From Nostoc carneum NIES-2107 (GTDB lineage: Bacteria > Cyanobacteriota > Cyanobacteriia > Cyanobacteriales > Nostocaceae), in contig AP018180.1 of the NCBI GenBank assembly GCA_002368155.1, positions 496,001-560,000 on the forward strand: a stretch of DNA of 64,000 bases, given 5' to 3'. Below the pieces are notes generated by a model, which was given only the letters and a program-made list of their open reading frames with translations, had not been told where the DNA came from and searched no databases. Shown here piece after piece: positions 17,205 to 26,520 of the stretch. A program made the position numbers and the translations under genes. Every line of letters begins with the position of its first letter. Within the stretch, counting starts at the first letter, position 1.

Positions 17205-17410
17205 GTCAATGAGAAAAAATACTTATCTGTGAATAAAGCTATTCTACTAGGCTTTGTTAACAAATATGAATAAATATTTACTTCTATAGGCATAGAAAAA
17301 TTTATATCTGCTAGATAGTTGTCAAAATCAGCAAAAAATTCTCAATGCATGAAGTGCAAAAAATTTTCTTAAAATATGTTAAGTATGCAAATCTTAATAA
17401 AGAATTATCT

Positions 17411-17884
17411 ATGTCCTCAGCCAATACCCAAAGTTACAGTTATGATGCAGTGACTTCACCCTCATGGCAAATAGAACTGCTGTATGACGGTGAATGTCCT
17501 TTATGTATGCGCGAAGTGAATTTTCTGCAAAAACGGGATGCTGGACGAGGATTAGTAAATTTTGTAGATATCGCCAACGATAACTACAACCCCGAAGCAC
17601 ATGGCGGAGTTGACTATGAAACCGCAATGGGTCGTATCCATGCAGTCTTACCAGATGGCACACTCGTAAAAAATATAGAAGTATTTCGCCGTATTTACGA
17701 AATTTTAGGTATGGGCTGGGTCTATAGCCTCACTAAGTTACCAGTAATTGGTGCGATCGCAGATTTTCTCTATGGAATTTGGGCAAACTGGCGACTAGCT
17801 GTCACAGGAAGACCCAACTTAAAAACAATCATCACCCATCGTCAACAAAAAATTGCCTGTAATACAGAAGGGCGTTGTCGGTAA
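17411..17884 (+). CDS. DCC-family (DUF393) thiol-disulfide oxidoreductase-like protein
   Basis: 157 residues from the ATG at 17411 (MSSANTQ); an upstream in-frame ATG at 17345 would add 22 residues of poor composition, so the inner start is preferred. The family hallmark LLYDGECPLCMREVNFLQ holds a C-x-x-C pair, and the later VFRRIYEILGMGW and PVIGAIADFLYGIWANWR segments are also typical. The fold is thioredoxin-like and a redox role is assumed for the family, but no substrate is known. A single gene, divergent from ndhD. Confidence 0.87.
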   Translation: MSSANTQSYSYDAVTSPSWQIELLYDGECPLCMREVNFLQKRDAGRGLVNFVDIANDNYNPEAHGGVDYETAMGRIHAVLPDGTLVKNIEVFRRIYEILGMGWVYSLTKLPVIGAIADFLYGIWANWRLAVTGRPNLKTIITHRQQKIACNTEGRCR

Positions 17885-17946
17885 GTTGTCATTTGTCATT
17901 TGTCATTTGGTAATTGGTAATTGGTAATTGGTAATTGGTAATTGGA
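17885..17946. repeat. CATTTGT and GGTAATT tandem repeats
   Basis: Right after the DCC stop come three CATTTGT-type units and then five GGTAATT heptamers ending near 17946. A pyrimidine-rich block (CCCCCTTGCTCCCTGCTTCC) follows up to the end of the convergent kinase gene. Confidence 0.85.
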
Positions 17947-18008
17947 ATTAACAATTTCCCCCTTGCTCCCTGCTTCCTGCTCCCCTGCTTCTTACCAGTC
18001 CCCAATCC

Positions 18009-19484
18009 CTACTTCCGACAACTATCCTTCATGCGGCTTTTCCAAATCCAGCCGGGTTCGGGAGAACTAATTTCTATCCAGCCACCTTCTGTTCTCCCGG
18101 TAGTTGTTACCTGAGTACCGGCTTTGACTACTTTTCCTGTTTTGCGCTGTCCGGAACCAGATAAAGAACGTAAGTTTGAAGAACTCACAACTACAAGACA
18201 ACCTTGTTTCTGTTCAGCAGGTTGATTGGTGGGAGTATTTGCAGTTGCAACAGGCTTCACTTCATTTTGAGCAGGCTTGGAAGCGGTTTTTTGGGAATTA
18301 TTAGCAGTTACAATCCCCATAGTAACTAATGCGATCGCAGCGCCAGAACCAATCAGCCAGCGCAATTTTGTAGATGATTGACCCACAGAACCCCAGCCTG
18401 GTTGTAAAATGCTAGGCGATCGCGTGGGATTATTTAAAGTAGTAGTTGAAAGTTGATTCTCTGCGTCTGGAGCACGTAAAGTAGAAGCATTTGTAAATGC
18501 TTGTGGTGTAGCGCTATTTGTGCCGTTATCTGGGGGAGTATAGCTAGGTTTAGCCAGTTCTTGCAGATAGTGCATGACTTTGGTTGCAGTCACATAGCCA
18601 TCTTTTAAATAGTGACCCATTACTTGACCTACAACAGCTGCTACAGCTGCGGGTGTATTGGCATTGGTAATCGTAGCCACTGCTTGCAGTGCTTCAGTGG
18701 CTGTTTGGTAACGGAATTTAAAGTAATGCCGCACCATTTTATTTAACACAGATGCTAATTGCTCACTAACTTGGGCGTGATGCTGCCATAATATTTCGCC
18801 ACTAGCCGCATCTTCGCCAAATTGCTTGGGATTTAAGCCTGTCAGCGCTTGAATGCAAGTCATACCTAGCGCATAAATATCACTACAAGGGCGTGGTCTA
18901 CCTTGTCCCTGTTCACTCGGCATATACCCAGGCGTACCAACTGCAACTGTATCATTTTGTAGCTGTTCTGGAGTCATCAGTGAATAGCTTTTTACTTGTT
19001 TCACTGCGCCAAAATCAACCAAGACTATTTTATTGTCGGCAGTACGGCGAATTAAGTTATCGGGTTTGATATCTCGGTGAATTACACCTTGATTATGGAT
19101 AAATTCTAAAATCGGTAAAACATCTTGTAGCAGTTGAATTACCTGCGCTTCATTCCACCTACCAGCTGCCATTTCCGATGATAGTGGATTGCCAGCAATC
19201 AATTCCTGTACTAAGTAAAATTCTTCTTCTTCCTCAAAGTAAGCTAAAAGCCGAGGAATTTGGTCATGATGACCGAGATTTTCTAAACTTTCAGCTTCCC
19301 TATTAAACAAATGTCTCGCCGTTAGCAAGAATTCGCGATCGCTACTAATAGGTTTGAGATGTTTGACAATACAAGTGGGGTTTCCAGGACGGCGAGTGTC
19401 TAAGGCTACATAAGTATGACCAAATCCGCCTTTGCCTAATAATTCGACCACTTGGTAACGCTGGTCTAGTAATCTGCCGATCAT
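18009..19484 (-). CDS. Membrane Ser/Thr protein kinase with C-terminal SH3-like domain
   Basis: 491 residues. A eukaryotic-type kinase domain occupies about 10-275: glycine loop LGKGGFGHTYVAL, HRD loop VIHRDIKPDNLI, metal loop VDFGAVKQ and activation segment GTPGYMPSEQ are all intact, so it should be active. A linker rich in T, N and P leads to one transmembrane helix (about 375-395, WLIGSGAAIALVTMGIVTA). Beyond it lies an SH3b-like domain (SSSNLRSLSGSGQRKTGKVV, GGWIEISSPEPGWIW) with three cysteines, presumably periplasmic and sensing cell-wall or surface ligands. No phosphatase is adjacent. Confidence 0.92.
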   Translation of the reverse strand: MIGRLLDQRYQVVELLGKGGFGHTYVALDTRRPGNPTCIVKHLKPISSDREFLLTARHLFNREAESLENLGHHDQIPRLLAYFEEEEEFYLVQELIAGNPLSSEMAAGRWNEAQVIQLLQDVLPILEFIHNQGVIHRDIKPDNLIRRTADNKIVLVDFGAVKQVKSYSLMTPEQLQNDTVAVGTPGYMPSEQGQGRPRPCSDIYALGMTCIQALTGLNPKQFGEDAASGEILWQHHAQVSEQLASVLNKMVRHYFKFRYQTATEALQAVATITNANTPAAVAAVVGQVMGHYLKDGYVTATKVMHYLQELAKPSYTPPDNGTNSATPQAFTNASTLRAPDAENQLSTTTLNNPTRSPSILQPGWGSVGQSSTKLRWLIGSGAAIALVTMGIVTANNSQKTASKPAQNEVKPVATANTPTNQPAEQKQGCLVVVSSSNLRSLSGSGQRKTGKVVKAGTQVTTTGRTEGGWIEISSPEPGWIWKSRMKDSCRK

Positions 19485-19749
19485 GGTATAGCTGGGCTGC
19501 GGTTAACTGTTAACTAGAATACACTTTTTCCTAAATGAAGAAGTTTATTACGATTTTCCCCCTAACACTGATGTATATCTGAATATAATTGTTTCGGAAT
19601 ATTCACTATATTCAGGACATAAAGTTGTACATATAGTTGTCGGAATGCTAATAACAGTGTCATAAATATAAAGCCCAGAGCTAACCCTTGGGTATACCCT
19701 GGCCCAAAAATGCTAGAACCCCAGATACCAGGATAAATATCTCACACAC

Positions 19750-21378
19750 ATGACTGAACTCAAACTGCGTCTACAAGATGGAGATACTGAAACCGTTGTT
19801 TCAGTTGATCAAGATGTATTCACTATCGGCAGGTTACCAGAATGTAATTTATACTTGCCTTCTGGTGGGGTTTCCCGGACTCATGCTCAAATTGTGAAAA
19901 CGGGTGATGATGTGTGGACTATTGAGGATTTGGGTAGCAAAAATGGCACACAGGTAAATGAACGTCTGCTGACTCGTCCGCAACAGTTGCATCACGGAGA
20001 CGTTGTTTGGTTAGGTAATGTGAGTTTAGTAGTGTTGTTGATCACTCCTCATATACAGTCAGTAGTTCAGCAAAGTACAACTACGAATGATGCCGATCAA
20101 AAAACCATATTGCGTAACGTCAAGCAACTGCAACAGCAATGGATAGAAGCTGATAGCAAAGATGGCGATATCAATAATAATAAGGATAAAACCATTGCTA
20201 GGCTGAAAGATTTGGTAGATATTGCCAAAAATCTTTGTGCAGCCACTTCCATAGAAGAGATTTTCTTCCAGGTACAACAAGTCGTTTTCCGTTACCTGGA
20301 TAGTATTGATCGCTTGGCATTATTAATAGATGTTGCTGGCGGCGGTAATCTAGAATTAATTAATGCGGCAACGCGCAACATTACTCAACAGGAAAATCTG
20401 CCTCCTGATGGTAGTTGGATCAGCCGTAGTATCTGTCAAAAAGTATTTGAAGAAAAAGTTGTTATTCAATCTGCTGATACCCATAAAGATGAACGCTTTG
20501 CTGGAGAACACAGCATTTTGGTAAAAGGTATTCGCAGTGTAATGGCAGTGCCTTTATGGGATGAAAATAAAGTAGTGGGCGTTCTCTACGCTGATGCTCA
20601 TCTTTCTTCTTACCATTGGGCGAATGAAGGTGAAGAAGAACTCAGCTTTTTTTCGGCTTTAGCCAACCTTGTGGCTTCTAGCGTTCAGCGCTGGTTACTG
20701 CTAGATAGACTTAAGCAAGAAGAAGTAATTCGTCACAGATTAGAACGCTATCATTCTCCGGCTGTGGTTCAGCAATTAATTTCTGTAGGTAAGTTACCAG
20801 ATGGACGTTTACCCCCCGAAGAAAGCGAAATTAGCATTTTATTTGCAGATTTGGTAGGTTTTACCGCTATTTCAGAAAGAGTCACACCAACTGCGATCGC
20901 GCAATTACTCAATAGCTTATTTGAAGAAATGCTACAAGAGGTATTTACCTATGGTGGCACTCTAGATAAATATATTGGCGATTGTATTATGGCATTCTTT
21001 GGCGCTCCAGAACCGCAGCCAGATCACGCCGAGCGCGCCACTGCTGCGGCTAAAGGGATGCTAACTCGCTTAGAGCGTCTTAACATTAATGGTTTTTGGC
21101 AAGAACCGCTACAATTACGCATCGCTGTAAATAGCGGTAAAGCCGTTGTCGGAGATGTTGGCAGTTCTCAACGGGTTGAGTATACAGCTTTAGGCGCTAC
21201 TATTAACCTCGCCGCTCGTATGGAACCAATTTGTCCCACTGGTGAATGCGTAATTAGTGAAGAAACTTACAATATGCTTTCCCAACCAGTAGACTTTCAT
21301 GAAATGGGTAGTTACACCTTCAAAGGTATTAATCGCCTAGTGAAAGTTTATCAAACAAAAATGCAAAGTAATTCGTAA
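19750..21378 (+). CDS. FHA-GAF-class III adenylate/guanylate cyclase
   Basis: 542 residues in three domains. The FHA domain (about 1-100) has FTIGRLPECNLYLPSGGVSR followed by THAQI, which binds phosphothreonine. A GAF domain covers about 160-310. A class III cyclase domain covers about 350-540, with metal-binding aspartates in ILFADLVGFT and LDKYIGDCIMAFFG and the dimer strand VEYTALGATINLAARM. The reading TALGATIN leaves ATP versus GTP specificity open. The FHA domain suggests recruitment by Ser/Thr kinases such as the one encoded divergently next door; that is inference. The product may feed proteins with cNMP-binding domains like the C39 exporter in this window. Confidence 0.92.
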   Translation: MTELKLRLQDGDTETVVSVDQDVFTIGRLPECNLYLPSGGVSRTHAQIVKTGDDVWTIEDLGSKNGTQVNERLLTRPQQLHHGDVVWLGNVSLVVLLITPHIQSVVQQSTTTNDADQKTILRNVKQLQQQWIEADSKDGDINNNKDKTIARLKDLVDIAKNLCAATSIEEIFFQVQQVVFRYLDSIDRLALLIDVAGGGNLELINAATRNITQQENLPPDGSWISRSICQKVFEEKVVIQSADTHKDERFAGEHSILVKGIRSVMAVPLWDENKVVGVLYADAHLSSYHWANEGEEELSFFSALANLVASSVQRWLLLDRLKQEEVIRHRLERYHSPAVVQQLISVGKLPDGRLPPEESEISILFADLVGFTAISERVTPTAIAQLLNSLFEEMLQEVFTYGGTLDKYIGDCIMAFFGAPEPQPDHAERATAAAKGMLTRLERLNINGFWQEPLQLRIAVNSGKAVVGDVGSSQRVEYTALGATINLAARMEPICPTGECVISEETYNMLSQPVDFHEMGSYTFKGINRLVKVYQTKMQSNS

Positions 21379-21993
21379 TTCGTAATTCGTAATTCGTAAT
21401 TCGTAGTTAAGAATTTTTTGATAATTTTATAATAGTATTACCAAATATAGATTTTTTAAGTTCACGTAGGATGCGTTAGCGATAGCGTAACGCATCAGTG
21501 CCAATTCATTAGCTGCAAATAATAAATATTCTGGATTAGGCATCTTTTTCGCCCTAAGCATACAAACTAAATATTGAAAATTATCTGATACCAATTTGAA
21601 AAAAGAATGCGACAGATTGTAGGGGCATGGCACTGCCATGACCTCTAGAATATATTAATGTGTTGCAAATATGATTTGATTTGCTATGAGTTCATTGGAT
21701 TGTTGAACTACAGGTAATTTCGTCTCTATTCCCTGGTAAGCGTTCTCTTCTATATCTTTACCAGTGACACCAAAATGTAAGAAATTCCTGACAAATAGCT
21801 AGCATATCCATAAGAATATATCGCATCTTGCAAATTGCATAATTTTGCCTTGATGCTAATAGATTTAATTATTGTTAGATGGGTGTTTAACTTTATTTGC
21901 TTATCATTCAACCAATCAGGTGTCAATGAGTACATTTTTCATGTACTGATCAGAATATAGTAAAAATGAAGTTTTGTGAAGCGAGGACTAGGG
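21374..21993. other. Intergenic, GTAATTC repeats and dispersed palindromes
   Basis: GTAATTC units run from about 21374 to 21405 directly at the cyclase stop. Further on are small palindromic repeats (GATGCGTTAGCGATAGC with GTAACGCATC near 21470-21495, and GGCATGGCACTGCCATG near 21626). A weak minus-strand frame of 70 codons covers these repeats and has no recognisable content. The glgA promoter should lie at the right end. Confidence 0.6.
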
Positions 21994-23472
21994 ATGTACA
22001 TTGTACAGATTGCCTCGGAATGTGCTCCTGTAATTAAAGCAGGAGGATTAGGGGATGTTGTCTACGGACTGAGTCGGGAATTAGAGATTCGCGGACATTG
22101 CGTCGAGCTAATTTTGCCCAAATATGACTGTATGCGCTATGACCATATTTGGGGTATGCACGATGCCTATCGCAATTTATCGGTACCCTGGTATGGTGGG
22201 GCTATTAACTGCTCAGTATACTGCGGTTGGGTACACGGACGGGTATGTTTCTTTATTGAACCCCAGTCCCAAGATAATTTCTTCAACCGTGGCTGCTATT
22301 ACGGTTGTGATGATGATAATATGCGCTTTGCATTTTTCAGCAAAGCCGCTTTGGAGTTTTTACTACAAAGTAATAAGCGTCCTGATGTCATCCATTGTCA
22401 TGATTGGCAAACAGGCTTAGTACCAGTCATGCTCAGTGAAATGTACAAGTACTATGGCATGGAGTATCAGCGCGCTTGTTACACCATTCATAACTTTAAA
22501 CATCAGGGAATGGGAGGTGTAGAAACTCTCGAAGCTACAGGTTTAAATCGCCCAGAATATTACTTCCAATACGATAAACTGCGTGACAACTTCAATCCCT
22601 TTGCCATTAATTTTATGAAGGCGGGTATTGTTTATTCCAATGCTGTCACTACAGTTTCACCCAATCACGCTTGGGAAGCCAGTACAAGCGATGTAGGTTG
22701 TGGTTTGGGCCATACTTTGCATTTACATAGAGATAAATTCCGTGGAGTGCTGAACGGTATTGATTACGATTTTTGGAACCCAGAAATAGACCGCTACATT
22801 CCTTCTAACTATAGTAAGGACGATTTTGATAAAAAATTTGATAACAAAAAAGCTTTGCAAGAGCGGCTTTTACTCCGCCAAGAAGATAAACCAATTGTTG
22901 CTTACATTGGTCGCTTAGATAATCAAAAAGGCGTGCATCTTGTACATCACGCTATTTATTATGCTCTCAATAAAGGAGCGCAATTTGTATTACTCGGTTC
23001 AGCAACAGAACCAGCAATTAATGCTAAATTCCAACATGAGAAACAATTTTTAAATAACAACCCAGATGTACATTTAGAACTGGGCTTTAACGAAGAATTA
23101 TCCCACTTAATTTATGCTGGGGCAGATATGATTGTTGTCCCTAGTAATTACGAACCTTGTGGGTTAACTCAAATGATTGGCTTGAAGTATGGCACAGTCC
23201 CCATTGTGCGTGGTGTAGGTGGATTAGTAAATACAGTATTTGACCGTAACTACGACGAAAATCTCCCACCAGAAAAACGTAATGGTTTTGTGTTCTATCA
23301 AAGCGATAATCAGGCGCTGGAATCAGCAATGAATCGGGCTATTGATTTGTGGAATTACTCGCCTGAAGAATTTCGCCAACTAGCTATTCAGGGTATGGAG
23401 TATGACTACTCGTGGAATATTCCCGGAGGAGAATATATAGAAATTTACGACTGGATTAAACACAAGTGGTAA
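21994..23472 (+). CDS. glgA: Glycogen synthase, GT5 family (GlgA)
   Basis: 492 residues from the ATG at 21994, which is preferred over an in-frame GTG at 21976 because the family starts MYIVQIASECAPVIKAGGLG and a GAGG-type site lies just upstream. The ADP-glucose-binding KAGGLGDV motif is at residues 15-22. The C-terminal half has YIGRLDNQKGVHL and PSNYEPCGLTQMIGLKYGT with the catalytic glutamate. It extends alpha-1,4-glucan chains from ADP-glucose. It resembles the GlgA2 type of cyanobacteria; subtype is inference. A single gene, far from the GH13 gene at 56.8 kb. Confidence 0.94.
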   Translation: MYIVQIASECAPVIKAGGLGDVVYGLSRELEIRGHCVELILPKYDCMRYDHIWGMHDAYRNLSVPWYGGAINCSVYCGWVHGRVCFFIEPQSQDNFFNRGCYYGCDDDNMRFAFFSKAALEFLLQSNKRPDVIHCHDWQTGLVPVMLSEMYKYYGMEYQRACYTIHNFKHQGMGGVETLEATGLNRPEYYFQYDKLRDNFNPFAINFMKAGIVYSNAVTTVSPNHAWEASTSDVGCGLGHTLHLHRDKFRGVLNGIDYDFWNPEIDRYIPSNYSKDDFDKKFDNKKALQERLLLRQEDKPIVAYIGRLDNQKGVHLVHHAIYYALNKGAQFVLLGSATEPAINAKFQHEKQFLNNNPDVHLELGFNEELSHLIYAGADMIVVPSNYEPCGLTQMIGLKYGTVPIVRGVGGLVNTVFDRNYDENLPPEKRNGFVFYQSDNQALESAMNRAIDLWNYSPEEFRQLAIQGMEYDYSWNIPGGEYIEIYDWIKHKW

Positions 23473-23911
23473 GCACTGAATTTTAGATTTTGGATTTTGC
23501 GTTCGCGTAGCGTGTCGTTGGCGCAGCCTCTCGTAGAGAAGACAAAAGTTGCGTGCGGGGGTTCCCCCGTTGAGCAAACTTTTCAAGACGGATTTTGGAT
23601 TTTGGATTTAAGATTCAAAATCCAAAATTTTAAAAAGTCTGCTCTGTAAAGATACCCGACTTTTTTGAAAAAGTCGGGTATCTAAATTCGGTTAAAGTCA
23701 GCGTCGCGCTACGAGTCATATTGCATAACTTATTCCCCTGGCGGGGATGGAAAATATAGTACTGGAGGGTCAATTCCTTTAACTGCTTGACTCTCCAGTT
23801 TTGGGGCTACCAGATATCCCCATGATTAAAATCTCAACTATAGTGTGTTGCTTCTTGGCTAATTTTGTTCAACAGCAAAGATAATTATCTGGTGTTCGCA
23901 ATTGCTGCTAA
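23473..23911. other. Intergenic with dispersed repeats and a strong hairpin
   Basis: Contains GCGTAGCGTGTCG- and CTCGTAGAGAAG-type dispersed repeats near 23505-23540, TTTTGGATT repeats near 23590, and a strong hairpin at 23650-23683. No coding content is seen. It separates convergent glgA and petE. Confidence 0.6.
23650..23683. terminator. Strong hairpin between convergent glgA and petE
   Basis: AGATACCCGACTTTTT pairs with AAAAAGTCGGGTATCT around a 2-nt loop, a near-perfect 16-bp stem. It may serve as a bidirectional terminator, though the same sequence type also occurs as a dispersed repeat in such genomes. Confidence 0.55.
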
Positions 23912-24328
23912 TTATTGGACAGTGATTGTACCAACCATACCAGCACCACGGTGAGGTTCGCAGTAGAAGGTGTAGTCACCAGCAGGTGCATCTGTGGGGA
24001 TGGTGGTGGTTTGCTTTTGACCAGGATTCATCAACAATTGCTTGTGAGACAAGGATTTAGCTAAATCAGCGCTCTTTGCAGGGTTTTTAGCTGCATCAAA
24101 TACAACGTTGTGGGGAGGAACTTTGTTGTTTACCCATTCAATGGTGTCGCCAGGTTTAACGCTTAATTTTTTGGGTTCAAATGCCAACATTCCTTTGTCA
24201 GTCCCTAGCTTGATTTGGTATGTGTCAGCCGATGCGCTGGGAGTAAAAACAGCAAAGCTGCTCACGACTAAAAGAATTGTCAAAACAGCTAGGCTAAAAC
24301 GCCGCCAGCTTGCTGCAATTAATTTCAT
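23912..24328 (-). CDS. petE: Plastocyanin
   Basis: 138 residues from the ATG at 24328, which has an AGGAG site 8 bp upstream; a TTG further out is not needed. The signal peptide (MKLIAASWRRFSLAVLTILL to the ASA cleavage region) directs it to the thylakoid lumen. The type 1 copper ligands are visible: His in PPHNVVFD, then Cys, His and Met in FYCEPHRGAGMVGTI. It carries electrons from cytochrome b6f to photosystem I. It lies downstream of psbV and psbV2 on the same strand but 410 bp from psbV2, with its own upstream region, so separate (probably copper-dependent) control is likely. Confidence 0.97.
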   Translation of the reverse strand: MKLIAASWRRFSLAVLTILLVVSSFAVFTPSASADTYQIKLGTDKGMLAFEPKKLSVKPGDTIEWVNNKVPPHNVVFDAAKNPAKSADLAKSLSHKQLLMNPGQKQTTTIPTDAPAGDYTFYCEPHRGAGMVGTITVQ

Positions 24329-24738
24329 GGCTTCTCCTAACAAACAGTTTTTAATTTCTCTTTCCTATTTTAAATACAAATAACGCCAAATACGACAAAC
24401 TGTCATAGATAATTTTTTTTGTAAAATATCGCCAACCAATACTGACGCAAAATCTGAAAAAATGTAAACCTGGAACGGCTTCCCGCAGACTAGGAAAGAG
24501 AAATTCCTAGTTTCTTACCCTATATGACGTATATAAGAGCCAGGAACAAGAATTTTAGAGATTTATTGCATCAATCCTATCAACTCACATTCATAAAAAG
24601 TTGTGCAATCAGTAATAAATACTAGATTGACATATAGCAAAATATCTGCATATGAAAAGGTTTAGTACTCAGGTAAAAATAAAAAGCAAGTATTTTTATA
24701 TTTTTTTAGAAATTTTTATAGAAAAGCCGCATCAATGT
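24329..24738. other. Intergenic upstream of petE
   Basis: AT-rich. ACTAGGAA at 24489-24496 pairs with TTCCTAGT at 24504-24511, a possible terminator for psbV2 on the minus strand. The petE promoter should lie to its left. No gene seen. Confidence 0.5.
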
Positions 24739-25236
24739 TCAAAAATCTTCTTTACCCCAACCAGGAGCTTTTTTTGCAGCGGCCAGAACAAAAGCAGCTA
24801 AACTTTCTATTTGCTGTTGTGGTAGAAAATTGGGAGTTAACTGCCGACACCAATAAGTTTCTTGACTACCATCATAGGTCATTGGCTGGCGCATAAATTC
24901 TACCAGCGCGTTAATGCGATCGCGTGGCGGATTCGCACCCTTGAGTGTTGTCAGCGCCAGCGATACTTGAGGATCGGGCAAAGTTGCACCACCAACATGG
25001 CAATTAATGCAGTTGGCTTCAAACAGTTTTTTGCCCACAGATAATTCTACAGGCGAGAACAGACGCGTATTACCCTGTTCATCCATTTCCAGGGCAATTG
25101 GCTCGGTGACGTGTAAATATCTACCTATATAAGGGTCAATATTGGCAGCGTGAGCTATTAAGCTACTACTGTCATAAAAAACAAAGAAAATCACCAAAAC
25201 CAGGAAAACACAACGAGCAAAAAATTTATCCAACAT
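24739..25236 (-). CDS. psbV2: PsbV2, low-abundance c-type cytochrome
   Basis: 165 residues from the ATG at 25236. A signal peptide (MLDKFFARCVFLVLVIFFVF...AHAA) precedes a mature domain homologous to cytochrome c-550. The haem site is CINCH in EANCINCHVGGATL. Where PsbV has its distal histidine region (SELHPS), this protein reads TYWCRQLTP, with a cysteine near the ligand position. The Thermosynechococcus PsbV2 structure is known to have His/Cys haem coordination, which fits. Its role is not settled. It sits 148 bp downstream of psbV on the same strand, as expected for a psbV duplication. Confidence 0.9.
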   Translation of the reverse strand: MLDKFFARCVFLVLVIFFVFYDSSSLIAHAANIDPYIGRYLHVTEPIALEMDEQGNTRLFSPVELSVGKKLFEANCINCHVGGATLPDPQVSLALTTLKGANPPRDRINALVEFMRQPMTYDGSQETYWCRQLTPNFLPQQQIESLAAFVLAAAKKAPGWGKEDF

Positions 25237-25389
25237 ACACAAGCAGTATATTGCGATCGCGTTACCAAGGTACTGAGATCTAGATTCTCAGTCCTGAGTC
25301 TTTTAGGAAGGGAATTAGCGGGTAATCTCAAATCCCCAGTCCCTCAGTTTCAGAACTCAGCACCCAGACCTCAGCACTAATGACTAGAT

Positions 25390-25881
25390 TTAGTAGTAAA
25401 TCTTACCGCCGCCCCACTTGCTACCTACAACTTTGGGTTGTAGAAGAATATGACCAGCGATCGCTTTTAAGTCTTCATCAGTCAGGTTTCTCATTTCTGT
25501 GAAAATATCTGCACTCTTGGTGCTGGGGTGTAATTCTGAGATATCTTCTTCACCGTCATAAGTAGTAGGATTCTTCATGTAATCCACCAAACCTTCAATA
25601 CTGTTACGGTTTGGTGTAGCCAGTGATAATGCTTCTGGTTCCAGCCCTACGTTTTGGTTAGTTTTGGTTACACCACCAACGTGACATTGAGCGCAAGCGT
25701 ATTGAAATAAACGTTTACCTTCTTTAACTTGTTTCAAGCTCAATACAGTTGTATCACCCTGGTCATTTAATGTTACTGTCCGGGTGGCTTTATCCAGTTC
25801 TACGGCTGTCGCATTACCGACAAACAATTGAAACGTTAATAAAACAGTAGCTACAACAACGCCAATTAATCTTCTAAACAT
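25390..25881 (-). CDS. psbV: Photosystem II cytochrome c-550
   Basis: 163 residues from the ATG at 25881, chosen because an AAGGGGA site lies just upstream and the protein then begins MFRRLIGVVVATVLL, a clean signal peptide; an upstream in-frame start adds eight residues. Haem attachment is CAQCH in QYACAQCHVGG, the distal ligand region is ISELHPSTKSAD, and the C-terminus ends WGGGKIYY. PsbV is an extrinsic lumenal subunit that stabilises the oxygen-evolving manganese cluster. It is the first gene of the psbV-psbV2-petE series. Confidence 0.97.
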   Translation of the reverse strand: MFRRLIGVVVATVLLTFQLFVGNATAVELDKATRTVTLNDQGDTTVLSLKQVKEGKRLFQYACAQCHVGGVTKTNQNVGLEPEALSLATPNRNSIEGLVDYMKNPTTYDGEEDISELHPSTKSADIFTEMRNLTDEDLKAIAGHILLQPKVVGSKWGGGKIYY

Positions 25882-26520
25882 GTTTCCCCTTAAAGATTTT
25901 GACACTCAACACAGCTATTTAGCGTGACTCAATCTCCATGTTGTTATTTGTTCATTGCTATAAGCCAAAGCCCCAGCAAGAAAGCCCTTCAGGTGGCTTC
26001 AGTTTCACCCAACAAGCCGCTAGTACTTATGGGATATTTTTCAGCCAATATGTGGGAAATAATTGCCTTTGCAGCCGCCAACGCCAAATGGGTCTTTTGG
26101 TGTTTATCGGCAATTAAGAGGTGGTTGTACAGAGAAAACCCTTTCTCCACAGTATTCCTGCGGTCTGCTGCTATCTCTGCGATCCATAGGTCTGCAAAAC
26201 CCATAATGTTTTCTTAACTGATATATAGAGATTGAGTCGCTGTAATACCAATATCACGTTAAGAGTGCAATTTGTCGCCCAAAATACTGTTCTTGTAGTG
26301 GGGAGTGGGGATTGGGGGCTGGGGACTGGGGATTGGGGACTGGGGACTGGGGACTGGGGACTGGGGACTGGGGACTGGGGACTGGGGACTGGGGGGATGA
26401 GGAGGATGAGGGAGTAGGGGAAAAATAATTAATGACAAACACTAAACACCCAATTACCAATTACCAATTACCCATTACCCAATGACAAAGGACAAATGAC
26501 CAATGACCAATGACAACGCC
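25882..26520. other. Intergenic with uncertain short frames and a long heptamer array
   Basis: Two overlapping short frames on opposite strands occupy 25924-26217; neither has a recognisable domain. The minus-strand one (MGFADLWIAEIAADR..., 71 codons, 25989-26204) reads somewhat like protein and could be a gene remnant. A 97-bp GGGGACT array follows, then CAATTACC and GACCAAT repeats up to the end of the ABC permease gene. Confidence 0.5.
26299..26396. repeat. Long GGGGACT tandem heptamer array
   Basis: About fourteen head-to-tail heptamers, mostly GGGGACT with a few GGGGATT and GGGGGCT. This is the longest uninterrupted array in the window. It reads as GTCCCCA on the other strand. Confidence 0.9.

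Noticed and set aside
21427-21639. 70-codon minus-strand frame
   Set aside because: It spans palindromic dispersed repeats and shows no domain; better explained as repeat DNA.
25924-26217. 97-codon plus-strand and 71-codon minus-strand frames facing each other
   Set aside because: Neither is recognisable. The minus one reads slightly more like protein and is mentioned as a possible remnant, but not called as a gene.
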